A stretch of 5,473 nt of DNA from Clostridiales bacterium UBA735 (GTDB lineage: Bacteria; Bacillota; Clostridia; Oscillospirales; Oscillospiraceae). Position numbers and translations under genes: made by a program. Of this stretch, positions 1 to 5,338 are shown one piece after another. The notes under the pieces were generated by a model. It did no database searches. It saw nothing but the letters and a program-made list of their open reading frames with translations, and was not told the DNA's origin. The stretch lies in NCBI GenBank assembly GCA_002298695.1, contig DBLB01000178.1:240-5712 (forward strand), written 5' to 3'. Every line of letters starts with the position of its first letter. Positions within the stretch are counted from its first letter, which is position 1.

Positions 1-6
1 AATCTG

Positions 7-291
7 TTACAGTTCAAAATCAAGCGCGCCGCGCGATTCGCGGATGGCTTTGCAGAGCGTCGACACGGCGACATGCCGCGGGTCATTCTTGTAGCGGCTG
101 AGCGCCTCCAGGTCGTCAAAATCGGCGATCAGGCAGGCGTCGTAGGTGTTGCCGGGCTTGTAGCTGCGGTGGATCTCCATGTGCCGGATCTCCGGCACCA
201 CGCCGTCCAGCGCCTGCAGGCCGGCGAGGAATTTCTCGCGGTTTTCCTCCTCACCCTCGCGGAATTTCCACATCACAATATGACGAATCAT
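7..291 (-). CDS. Dabb (stress-responsive alpha/beta-barrel) domain protein
   Basis: A 94-aa protein that is one complete Dabb domain, the usual size for a single-domain member. Visible family features are the first beta strand with its early histidine (MIRHIVMWKF), a middle strand VPEIRHMEIHRS, the strand YDACLIADF, and the helix-turn LSRYKNDPRHVAV near residues 65-76. Dabb proteins are small cytosolic ferredoxin-like folds that form dimeric barrels. Characterised members include plant stress proteins and some polyketide or olivetolic-acid cyclases, but most bacterial members have no known substrate, so no reaction is assigned. The start is fixed by a TAAGGAGG ribosome binding site at 299-306, 7 nt upstream. 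It follows a DUF3006-like gene with a 12-nt gap and is probably co-transcribed and translationally coupled with it. The gene ends 6 nt from the window edge, so its terminator is not visible. Family assignment is fairly sure; function is unknown. Confidence 0.9.
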   Translation of the reverse strand: MIRHIVMWKFREGEEENREKFLAGLQALDGVVPEIRHMEIHRSYKPGNTYDACLIADFDDLEALSRYKNDPRHVAVSTLCKAIRESRGALDFEL

Positions 292-298
292 CGTGTAT

Positions 299-306
299 CC
301 TCCTTA
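299..306 (-). promoter_or_regulatory. Ribosome binding site overlapping the upstream stop codon
   Basis: Read on the minus strand this is TAAGGAGG, a near-perfect Shine-Dalgarno sequence 7 nt before the Dabb start codon. Its first three bases are the TAA stop of the DUF3006-like gene. A ribosome finishing the first gene would therefore stop on the initiation site of the second, which suggests translational coupling. Confidence 0.85.
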
Positions 307-462
307 TTTGATCCGATATTCAAAATTTTCACAGACGAGGACCATGCCCTCGCGCAGGCCCTCCGGCAGGAGCGCCAGCGCGACCTCGGTCTCCACGCCG
401 CTCTCGCCGACGAGCACGGCGTAATCGCCGCGGATTTCGCGGACGGTACGTTCAAAAATCAT
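304..462 (-). CDS. DUF3006-like small protein
   Basis: A 52-aa protein. The open frame extends upstream to 513, but the start at 462 is chosen because a perfect AAAGGAGGT ribosome binding site lies 7 nt before it, and the longer version would run back across the probable promoter. The sequence fits the DUF3006 pattern: an opening strand (MIFERTVREI), the signature GDYAVL at residues 12-17, a short acidic stretch GESGVETEV, then ALLPEGLREGMVLV at 30-43. DUF3006 proteins are small beta-rich proteins of unknown function common in Firmicutes, and are sometimes found beside metallo-beta-lactamase-fold genes; none is present here. There is no signal peptide or membrane segment, so it is probably cytosolic. 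It is the first gene of a two-gene unit with the Dabb gene. The family match rests on motif recall only. Confidence 0.8.
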   Translation of the reverse strand: MIFERTVREIRGDYAVLVGESGVETEVALALLPEGLREGMVLVCENFEYRIK

Positions 463-469
463 GCCAGAA

Positions 470-475
470 CCTCCT
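470..475 (-). promoter_or_regulatory. Ribosome binding site that sets the DUF3006-like start
   Basis: AGGAGG on the minus strand, inside AAAGGAGGT, 7 nt before the ATG at 462. It decides in favour of the 52-aa protein over the 69-aa reading that begins at 513, which has no comparable site. Confidence 0.8.
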
Positions 476-484
476 TTTGGGCCT

Positions 485-493
485 ATTGTATCA
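485..493 (-). promoter_or_regulatory. Extended -10 promoter for the DUF3006-Dabb unit
   Basis: The minus strand reads TGATACAAT: a -10 hexamer TACAAT (485-490) preceded by the TGn extension (491-493). With 17-nt spacing the -35 region is only a weak match (GTGCAA), as expected for an extended -10 promoter. Transcription would start near 478, leaving a leader of about 16 nt that contains the ribosome binding site. Assigned by eye. Confidence 0.55.
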
Positions 494-494
494 T
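489..494 (+). promoter_or_regulatory. Possible -10 element for the ferritin-like gene
   Basis: TATCAT matches the sigma-A -10 consensus at five of six positions and would start transcription near 501, giving a leader of about 40 nt before the ATG at 542. No good -35 hexamer is visible at 16-18 nt upstream. It overlaps the minus-strand -10 element by two bases. This is the best candidate in the 79-nt divergent gap, but it is weak. Confidence 0.35.
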
Positions 495-541
495 AGATTT
501 TCCGGACTTGCACATCCTAATTTGCAGAAGGAGGCAAAAAT

Positions 542-973
542 ATGGACAATGATACCATTTCTCTGCTGCAAGAGTGCAGTGCTGGCGTCAACATGGCCGT
601 CAGCGCCATCGATCAGGTGCTCGAGGGGGTGCGCAGCCCGGCGCTGCGGGATGCGCTCACGGCCAGCCGCCGCACGCACGACCGTCTGGGCCGCGAGACG
701 CGCGCACTGCTGCATGAACAGGGGCACGAGGGCAAGGCAGCCAATCCAGTGGCGCAGTCCATGTCCTGGATGAAGACAAACTGGAAGCTCGGCATCCATC
801 CCGGCGACGAGACGGTCGCCGACCTGATCGTCGACGGCTGCAACATGGGCGTCAAATCGCTCACGCGCTATCAGAACCGCTATCCGGCGGCCAACGGGCA
901 GGCAAAGTCCATCGCCGGCCAGCTGATCGACGCGGAGGAGCAGCTCTCGGCGGAGCTGCGGCCCTATCTCTGA
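542..973 (+). CDS. Ferritin-like four-helix protein, DUF2383-type
   Basis: A 143-aa soluble protein predicted to be almost entirely helical. Helices fall roughly at residues 3-29, 32-62, 68-84 and 90-113, with a last helix at 118-141. It resembles small Clostridia proteins with the layout LLQEC near the N-terminus, NPVAQSMSWMKT in the middle, DGCNMGVKSL at 98-107 and an acidic EEQL near the C-terminus, which I associate with the DUF2383/ferritin-like superfamily. Candidate metal ligands are E11, E52, H58, D98, E132 and E133, but their geometry cannot be judged from sequence. The reaction, if any, is unknown. There is no signal peptide. The start is supported by AAGGAGG at 528-534, 7 nt upstream. 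The kinase-like gene follows after 78 nt on the same strand with no clear terminator between, so read-through is likely. The gene is sure; the family name is moderately sure. Confidence 0.85.
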   Translation: MDNDTISLLQECSAGVNMAVSAIDQVLEGVRSPALRDALTASRRTHDRLGRETRALLHEQGHEGKAANPVAQSMSWMKTNWKLGIHPGDETVADLIVDGCNMGVKSLTRYQNRYPAANGQAKSIAGQLIDAEEQLSAELRPYL

Positions 974-994
974 AAATCTGAACAAAAATTTGGA

Positions 995-1023
995 TTGTTT
1001 TTCCGCCCGAAACGGAGTATAAT
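995..1023 (+). promoter_or_regulatory. Sigma-A promoter for the cytidylate-kinase-like gene
   Basis: A consensus -10 hexamer TATAAT (1018-1023) lies exactly 17 nt after TTGTTT (995-1000), a partial -35 match sharing the TTG. The predicted start near 1030 leaves a leader of about 22 nt that contains the ribosome binding site. The gene can therefore be expressed independently of the ferritin-like gene. Confidence 0.75.
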
Positions 1024-1051
1024 AGAGACACCAAAATAAGGGGGAGTTCAA

Positions 1052-1660
1052 ATGACCAACAAAGTTATCACCATCAGCCGTCAGTTCGGCAGCGGCGGCC
1101 GCACCATCGGCAAGGAAGTCGCGCAGCGCCTCGGAATTCCCTACTATGATAAGGAGCTTGTCGATCAGGTCGCGAAGGAAAGCGGCTTTTCGCACGAATT
1201 CATCGAGGAGATCGGTGAATACGCCACCGTGACCAGCAGCTTCCTGTTCAACATTGCGGTGTCTTCGCACCCCATGGGGCTGATCGATACGATGTCTGTT
1301 TCGGATAAGCTGTATGTCTGCCAGACGAACGTCATCCGCGACCTGGCGGACAAGGGCCCGTGCGTGATCGTGGGCCGCTGTGCGGATTTCATTCTGAAGG
1401 ATCGCCCGGACTGCCTGCACGTGTTCATCCATGCCGACAACGTCCATCGCGCGGCCCGTGTCCGCGAGCGCTATGGCGAGACAAAGCAGCCCATGGAAAA
1501 GCGCCTGCAGGAGAAGGACAGCAAGCGTAAGGTCTATTATAAGCACTACACCAACCGCAACTGGGGCGAGGCCGATAACTACGACGTCTGCCTCGACAGC
1601 GGCGCGCTCGGTGTCGAGAAGTGCGTTGATATCGTCTGCGACATCGCCGAAATGCCGTAA
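1052..1660 (+). CDS. Cytidylate-kinase-like family protein
   Basis: A 202-aa protein of the cytidylate-kinase-like family (Pfam Cytidylate_kin2 type), common in gut Clostridia and Bacteroides and distinct from housekeeping Cmk. The N-terminus VITISRQFGSGGRTIG (residues 5-20) is the family's altered P-loop: it keeps the glycines but has R17 where true kinases have the catalytic lysine of GxGK. It continues with LGIPYYDKEL (27-36), a central strand CVIVGRCADFIL (104-115), a strand CLHVFIHA, and a C-terminal block DSKRKVYYKHYT...WG...YDVCLDS (156-183) corresponding to the lid and core end. True Cmk transfers phosphate from ATP to CMP or dCMP; that activity is not established for this family and is uncertain given the altered P-loop. 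The start follows AAGGGGGAG at 1038-1046 with a 5-nt gap. A terminator follows 33 nt after the stop. Confidence 0.9.
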   Translation: MTNKVITISRQFGSGGRTIGKEVAQRLGIPYYDKELVDQVAKESGFSHEFIEEIGEYATVTSSFLFNIAVSSHPMGLIDTMSVSDKLYVCQTNVIRDLADKGPCVIVGRCADFILKDRPDCLHVFIHADNVHRAARVRERYGETKQPMEKRLQEKDSKRKVYYKHYTNRNWGEADNYDVCLDSGALGVEKCVDIVCDIAEMP

Positions 1661-1693
1661 GCAGCAATAAGCTGTAATGTAAAATGTAATCAG

Positions 1694-1727
1694 AAGCCCG
1701 TCCATGAACTTTCATGGACGGGCTTTT
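1694..1727 (+). terminator. Intrinsic terminator, possibly bidirectional
   Basis: A perfect inverted repeat, 1694-1708 pairing with 1711-1725 (in practice a 12-13 bp stem with a small loop), ends in a T run at 1724-1727. It terminates the ferritin-like/kinase-like unit on the plus strand. It also lies only 3 nt past the stop of the convergent ricT gene. On the minus strand the same stem is followed by a weak, broken T stretch, so termination in that direction is plausible but less certain. Confidence 0.88.
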
Positions 1728-1730
1728 GAA

Positions 1731-3260
1731 TCATTCGGCTTTCGGCGATGTCGCACCGCCGGGCTTCGGCCGGTTTCCGCGGGGACGGCGGCGGCGACGG
1801 GGCTTGCCCGGCGCGCCCTCGCCGGCGGGCTTCTGCTCGCCGGCCGGTCTGGTGTCCTGCCTGCGCTCCGGCACCTTGCGTTCCGGCTGCTGGGGCTTCT
1901 GCTCGGGATTGGCCGGGCGGCTGGGATTCTCGCCCTCGCCGGTGGGCTTTTTTCCGCCCCTGCGGCGGCGATGGCGCGGCGCGCCGGCCTTTTCCGCGGA
2001 CTGCTCCGCTGCGGCCGGGGTGGCCGGCTGTTCCGGTGCGCCGGGGTTGGCGACGCGGTCGCTGTTGAAAATCAGCTCGGGCAGCGCCTCAAACGGTTCC
2101 TCGGCGGGCTTCGCCTTCGGACGCGGCCTGGAAGAGATCGGCGCGATGTCGCGCGGGATGGGCGGGTCATTTTTGCGGGCCTTGCCGCTGCGGATGACAT
2201 AGATGTCGGTGTTGGGATAGGTGCCGATCGTTTCGGGATGATCCTCCATGCGCACCTTGACCGTCTGCCGGAGCAGATTGACCTCGGTGACGGTGCCGCG
2301 GCCATCCGGCGTATCGACGAACGACTCGTTTTTCGGCGCGGTCTTCAGCAGATCCTCATACGCCTCCTGCTCGTATTTCAGGCAGCACATGAGGCGGCCG
2401 CAGGTGCCGGAAATTTTTGTCGGATTCAGGCTGAGATTCTGCGTTTTTGCCATCTTGATGGAGACAGGCTGGAAATCATCCAGGAATTCTTTGCAGCAGA
2501 ATGGGCGGCCGCAGATACCGAGCCCGCCGACCAGCTTCGCCTTGTCGCGCACGCCGATCTGCCGCAGCTCGATGCGGGTGCGGAACGTCGAGGCCAGATC
2601 TTTGACCAGCTCTCGGAAATCCACGCGCCCTTCCGAGGTGAAGAAAAAGAGAATTTTGCTGCCGTCAAAGGCACACTCCGCCGACACCAGCTGCATGTCC
2701 AGCTTGTGTTCCTCGATTTTCCGCAGGCAGGTGTCAAACGCCCGCTTTTCCTTTGCGCGGTTGTCGGCGTTGATCTTTTCGTCCTGCGCGGTGGCTGCGC
2801 GGCGGATCTTGCGCAGCGGCGCGACGACCTCTGCCGCCGGAACCGTGTGGTTGCCGGAGGCACAGACGGCAAATTCGTCGCCGCGCGCCGTTTCGAGAAT
2901 GACGTGATCCCCAGCCTGAAGCGTCAGGCCGTCCGGGTCAAAGAAATATGTTTTCGCATTGTTGCGGAAACGGACGGCGACGACCTCCGCCGTCTGCGGC
3001 TTGGCACCTTTCATCGGAGAGGCCTTGTCGGGCGCAGGCTTTTCTTCGGGCGCCTCCGGCGTTTGTGCTGCGCTTTCCGCAGATGCTTCGGATTCTGTCA
3101 CGGCCGGCTGTGCAGCGCTTTCGGGCGGTGTGGCTGCGTGATCCGGTTCCGCCGCGGCTTGCGCAGCATCCGGCTGCGCGGCGGGGCGCTCGGCAGACGG
3201 CGTGTTTGTCGGCGTCGGTGTGGGTTCCGGCTGGGGCCGGTTCTGTTCGTAATCTTCCAT
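1731..3260 (-). CDS. ricT: RicT (YaaT/PSP1 family), Fe-S subunit of the RNase Y-modulating Ric complex
   Basis: A 509-aa protein with a conserved core at about residues 92-350. The PSP1 part begins at VVAVRF (93-98); the strongest signature is GGLGICGRPFCCKEFL (245-260) followed by SIKMAKTQNLSLNP and GTCGRLMCCLKYE (285-297). The cysteines in these motifs (C250, C255, C256, C287, C292, C293) match those implicated in [4Fe-4S] binding in Bacillus. There RicT joins RicA and RicF in a cytosolic complex that modulates RNase Y cleavage and affects sporulation, competence and biofilm formation. B. subtilis RicT is about 275 aa. The excess here is an N-terminal Pro/Ala/Glu-rich disordered tail (1-90) and a C-terminal disordered tail (about 375-509) with arginine clusters at 429-434 and 488-494. 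The start has AGGAGT at 3267-3272, 6 nt upstream. It lies 33 nt after holB, the same order as in Bacillus. RicA and RicF are not in the window. Confidence 0.95.
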   Translation of the reverse strand: MEDYEQNRPQPEPTPTPTNTPSAERPAAQPDAAQAAAEPDHAATPPESAAQPAVTESEASAESAAQTPEAPEEKPAPDKASPMKGAKPQTAEVVAVRFRNNAKTYFFDPDGLTLQAGDHVILETARGDEFAVCASGNHTVPAAEVVAPLRKIRRAATAQDEKINADNRAKEKRAFDTCLRKIEEHKLDMQLVSAECAFDGSKILFFFTSEGRVDFRELVKDLASTFRTRIELRQIGVRDKAKLVGGLGICGRPFCCKEFLDDFQPVSIKMAKTQNLSLNPTKISGTCGRLMCCLKYEQEAYEDLLKTAPKNESFVDTPDGRGTVTEVNLLRQTVKVRMEDHPETIGTYPNTDIYVIRSGKARKNDPPIPRDIAPISSRPRPKAKPAEEPFEALPELIFNSDRVANPGAPEQPATPAAAEQSAEKAGAPRHRRRRGGKKPTGEGENPSRPANPEQKPQQPERKVPERRQDTRPAGEQKPAGEGAPGKPRRRRRPRGNRPKPGGATSPKAE

Positions 3261-3293
3261 TTGGGTACTCCTGTCTGCCGCCGGATGACGGCC

Positions 3294-4238
3294 TTATCGT
3301 AATTGAATGCTCAGCCAGCCGATCACTGCGCCTGTGCCGACATTGGCGTTCAGGTCGTCAATGGCTGTCTGAAGGCTGTTTGCCGCCGCGAGCAGCTCCG
3401 CGCCAGTGCGGCTTTGTAAAATGCGGCGCTGCGTCTCGTCCGGCGTCCCGCGTCCGCTGCGGACCAGGAGCAGGCCGGCCAGATATTCACGCAGCTGCGT
3501 CAGGATCGGGATCAGCTGCTCCCGCTTCTGTTTTTCCAGCGGCAGCAGCAGCTCCAGCAGCGCAAGCGCGTCTCTTGCGGCATAGCAGGCGGCAAACTGC
3601 GCCACCTGCGGCGCGCGATCCTCTCCGGAGAGCAGGGCCTCGGCCTGGCCGAGAAATCCGCCTGCGCGGAAAAATGCCTGCTCTGCCTCGGCAGGGGATT
3701 TTTCGGGGAAGCGCGCCCACAGAAACGGCAGTGCCTCCGCCCGCGGCACCGGGGCGAGATGCAGTTCGGCGCAGCGGCTGCGGATGGTGGGCAGCAGCTT
3801 TTCTGCACGGTCGGATAAAATCAGGAAAACCGCGTAATCCGGCGGTTCTTCCAGAATTTTCAGCAGTGCGTTCTGCGGCGAATCCGCCATATCCTGCTCG
3901 ATGCAGTAGATTTTCCGCTGCCCCTCGTTCGGGCGGACAAATACGTCGGCGCGCATGGCGCGGATGACGTCGACTGCGATGGTTTTGTGCGCCGGGTCGT
4001 GCACGGGAATGACGTCCGGGTGGACGTCCGAGAGCACCTTCCGGCACGCCTCGCAGCGCAGGCAGGGCTTATCTGCGCCGGTACATTGCAGCGCGGCGGC
4101 CAGCAGCTTCGCCAGCGTATGCTTCCCAGACCCGTCGGGGCCGCAGATGAGAATGCTGTGGGAAAACCGATCCTGCCGGGCCGCGACCAGCAGCCGCGCC
4201 TTCAGCGCCTCATTGCCCAGAAGCGATTCAAATCCCAT
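3294..4238 (-). CDS. holB: DNA polymerase III subunit delta prime
   Basis: A 314-aa AAA+ clamp-loader subunit, the normal length. With delta and the tau/gamma subunits it opens the beta clamp and loads it on primed DNA at the replication fork. The N-terminal FESLLGNEALK is typical. The Walker A is GPDGSGKHT (33-41). A four-cysteine zinc module follows at C52, C59, C62 and C65. The Walker B region KIYCIEQDM (109-117) is degenerate, having EQ where DE is usual, and leads into NALLKILEEPP (123-133). The SRC sensor/arginine-finger motif is at 154-156. Delta prime is often a poor ATPase, so the degenerate Walker B is not alarming. The C-terminal third is helical and matches the collar domain. The start follows AGGAGG at 4246-4251 by 7 nt. 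It is first in the holB-ricT unit and divergent from the NUDIX gene. The tmk and yaaQ/yaaR genes that precede it in Bacillus are absent. Confidence 0.95.
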   Translation of the reverse strand: MGFESLLGNEALKARLLVAARQDRFSHSILICGPDGSGKHTLAKLLAAALQCTGADKPCLRCEACRKVLSDVHPDVIPVHDPAHKTIAVDVIRAMRADVFVRPNEGQRKIYCIEQDMADSPQNALLKILEEPPDYAVFLILSDRAEKLLPTIRSRCAELHLAPVPRAEALPFLWARFPEKSPAEAEQAFFRAGGFLGQAEALLSGEDRAPQVAQFAACYAARDALALLELLLPLEKQKREQLIPILTQLREYLAGLLLVRSGRGTPDETQRRILQSRTGAELLAAANSLQTAIDDLNANVGTGAVIGWLSIQLR

Positions 4239-4277
4239 GGCGCGCCCTCCTGCTGCGTTCTACTTTCCTAATTATAT

Positions 4278-4286
4278 AGTATAACA
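4278..4286 (-). promoter_or_regulatory. Extended -10 promoter for holB-ricT
   Basis: The minus strand reads TGTTATACT, a TATACT -10 (4278-4283) with a TGn extension (4284-4286). No convincing -35 is found 16-18 nt upstream. A second hexamer, TATAAT on the minus strand at 4271-4276, lies 1 nt downstream and could serve instead. Either would give a leader of about 30 nt before the start at 4238. Confidence 0.55.
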
Positions 4287-4338
4287 GATTTTCTGCCCGT
4301 GCGCTACTACTATTTGTGCCACAGAGTTCTTTTTCGGC

Positions 4339-4367
4339 TTGCAAGTTTTTGTTTCCGCTGGTAAAAT
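4339..4367 (+). promoter_or_regulatory. Sigma-A promoter for the NUDIX-DUF523 unit
   Basis: TTGCAA (4339-4344) and TAAAAT (4362-4367) are separated by exactly 17 nt, and each differs from consensus at one or two positions. Transcription would start near 4374, leaving a leader of only about 18 nt that is almost entirely the G-rich ribosome binding site (AAAAGGGGGG, 4373-4382; 9 nt from the ATG). Confidence 0.75.
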
Positions 4368-4391
4368 GGTCAAAAAGGGGGGCGCTGCCGC

Positions 4392-4859
4392 ATGAAACAG
4401 ACCTCACTCTGCTATCTGGAGCAGGACGGAAAATACCTGATGCTGCACCGGGTCTGCAAGAAACATGATGAGAATCACAACAAATGGATCGGCGTAGGCG
4501 GAAAATTCGAAGACCGGGAGAGCCCGGAGGACTGCGTGCTGCGCGAGGTACGCGAGGAGACCGGTCTGACGCTGACGGACTGGCGCTACTGCGGGATCAT
4601 CACGTTCGTCTCCGACCGCTGGGAGACGGAATATATGCACCTGTTTCATTCGCAGTCGTTTGCCGGCACGCTGCGCGAATGCGACGAGGGTGTGCTCGAA
4701 TGGGTGCCGATTGAGCAGGTCAATGCGCTGCCCGCGTGGGAGGGCGATAAAATTTTCCTCGCCCTGATGCAGCAGAACCGGCCGTTTTTCTCGCTCAAGC
4801 TCGTATATACAGGACAGACGCTGGAAGAAGCGGTCTTGGACGGAGAAAGGATTCGATGA
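4392..4859 (+). CDS. NUDIX hydrolase, MutT/MutX-like (probable 8-oxo-dGTP diphosphatase)
   Basis: A 155-aa NUDIX protein with a perfect Nudix box: G37, E43, then REVREETGL at residues 51-59 (pattern Gx5Ex7REUxEExGU). The glutamates E52, E55 and E56 coordinate the catalytic magnesium. The N-terminus (TSLCYLEQDGKYLMLHR) and the KWIGVGGKFE segment ahead of the box resemble streptococcal MutX-type proteins, which hydrolyse 8-oxo-dGTP to the monophosphate and pyrophosphate and so prevent A:T to C:G mutations. EWVPIEQV at 103-110 is the usual C-terminal NUDIX strand-helix. Substrate specificity cannot be proved from sequence. The protein is cytosolic and full length. It is first in a two-gene unit; its stop overlaps the start of the DUF523 gene. 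Confidence 0.93.
   Translation: MKQTSLCYLEQDGKYLMLHRVCKKHDENHNKWIGVGGKFEDRESPEDCVLREVREETGLTLTDWRYCGIITFVSDRWETEYMHLFHSQSFAGTLRECDEGVLEWVPIEQVNALPAWEGDKIFLALMQQNRPFFSLKLVYTGQTLEEAVLDGERIR
4846..4851 (+). promoter_or_regulatory. Ribosome binding site for the DUF523 gene
   Basis: AAAGGA lies inside the last codons of the NUDIX gene. Two adjacent ATG codons follow: 4856 is only 4 nt away, 4859 is 7 nt away. The 7-nt gap matches most other genes in the window, so 4859 is preferred. Confidence 0.6.
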
Positions 4860-5338
4860 TGGAGCATTTACTGATCAGCGCGTGCCTGCTGGGTGCGCGA
4901 TGCCGTTACGACGGGCAGAGCAAGCCGCTTTTGCAGCTTGTGGCATTGTCTGAGCAGTTCGATCTGGTGCCGGTCTGCCCGGAGCAGCTCGGCGGACTGC
5001 CGACGCCGCGTGTCCCCGCTGAGCGCACAGAAGACCGCGTCATAACGAAAGACGGGCGCGATGTCACCGCGGAATACCGGCGGGGGGCGGAGCAGGCGCT
5101 GCACCTGGCGCGGGTGTGCGGGTGCAGGATCGCACTTTTGAAAGAACGTAGCCCAAGCTGCGGAAATGGGGAGATTTATGACGGAAATTTCTCCGGAAAG
5201 TTGGAAAAAGGGGATGGCGTGACGGCGGAGCTGCTGCGGGAAAACGGCATCCGCGTCTATGGAGAGAGCGAAATTGAGCGGCTTCTGGAGGAATTTGAAC
5301 CGTGCGGAACCGCACCGGTTCCGATGTTCGAACCGTAA
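4859..5338 (+). CDS. DUF523 family protein (YbbK-like)
   Basis: A 159-aa protein, or 160 aa if the ATG at 4856 is used; that alternative gives an ATGA overlap with the NUDIX stop, while the chosen start gives TGATG. DUF523 signatures are clear: ISACLLGARCRYDG at residues 6-19, VPVCPEQLGGLPTPR at 37-51, LLKERSPSCGNGEIYDG at 93-109 and GDGVTAELLRENGI further on. The conserved cysteines C9, C15, C40 and C101 suggest a metal or redox site, but the family has no established biochemical role that I can name. There is no signal peptide. The domain appears to end near residue 145. The last 14 residues (FEPCGTAPVPMFEP) look like an extension encoded by a cluster of GAACCG repeats, described separately. 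It is translationally coupled to the NUDIX gene; a functional link between the two is only inferred from the operon. Confidence 0.9.
   Translation: MEHLLISACLLGARCRYDGQSKPLLQLVALSEQFDLVPVCPEQLGGLPTPRVPAERTEDRVITKDGRDVTAEYRRGAEQALHLARVCGCRIALLKERSPSCGNGEIYDGNFSGKLEKGDGVTAELLRENGIRVYGESEIERLLEEFEPCGTAPVPMFEP

Noticed and set aside
109..117. HolB degenerate Walker B (EQ in place of DE) as a sign of a broken gene (positions here are protein residues)
   Set aside because: Delta prime subunits often lack good ATPase motifs. The Walker A, four-Cys zinc module, EEPP and SRC motifs and full length are all intact.
463..513. Upstream extension of the DUF3006-like protein to 69 aa
   Set aside because: The extra residues span the extended -10 promoter and the AAAGGAGGT site, and no ribosome binding site precedes the earlier ATG.
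73..552. A 159-aa plus-strand open frame opposite the Dabb and DUF3006-like genes
   Set aside because: It is antisense in register to the Dabb gene, has no ribosome binding site, and overlaps two minus-strand genes with strong sites and family motifs.
981..1000. AACAA...TTGTT inverted repeat as a terminator of the ferritin-like gene
   Set aside because: The stem is short and entirely A/T-rich apart from one G:C pair, and it overlaps the -35 element of the next promoter. It would be too weak to terminate.
491..1705. A 404-aa minus-strand open frame spanning the ferritin-like and kinase-like genes
   Set aside because: Both plus-strand genes share one frame, and this is their in-register complement. 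It has no ribosome binding site and no recognisable domain, and it would cross the consensus promoter at 995-1023.
1704..3302. A 532-aa plus-strand open frame antisense to ricT
   Set aside because: It lies in codon register opposite ricT, where G/C-ending codons suppress stops. Its product is Arg/Gly/Leu-rich low complexity, it starts inside the terminator hairpin, and ricT has clear family motifs.
2948..3967. A 339-aa plus-strand open frame opposite ricT and holB
   Set aside because: It covers the end of one real minus-strand gene and the start of another, and is Arg/Ala/Pro-rich without domain features, typical of a GC-rich shadow frame.
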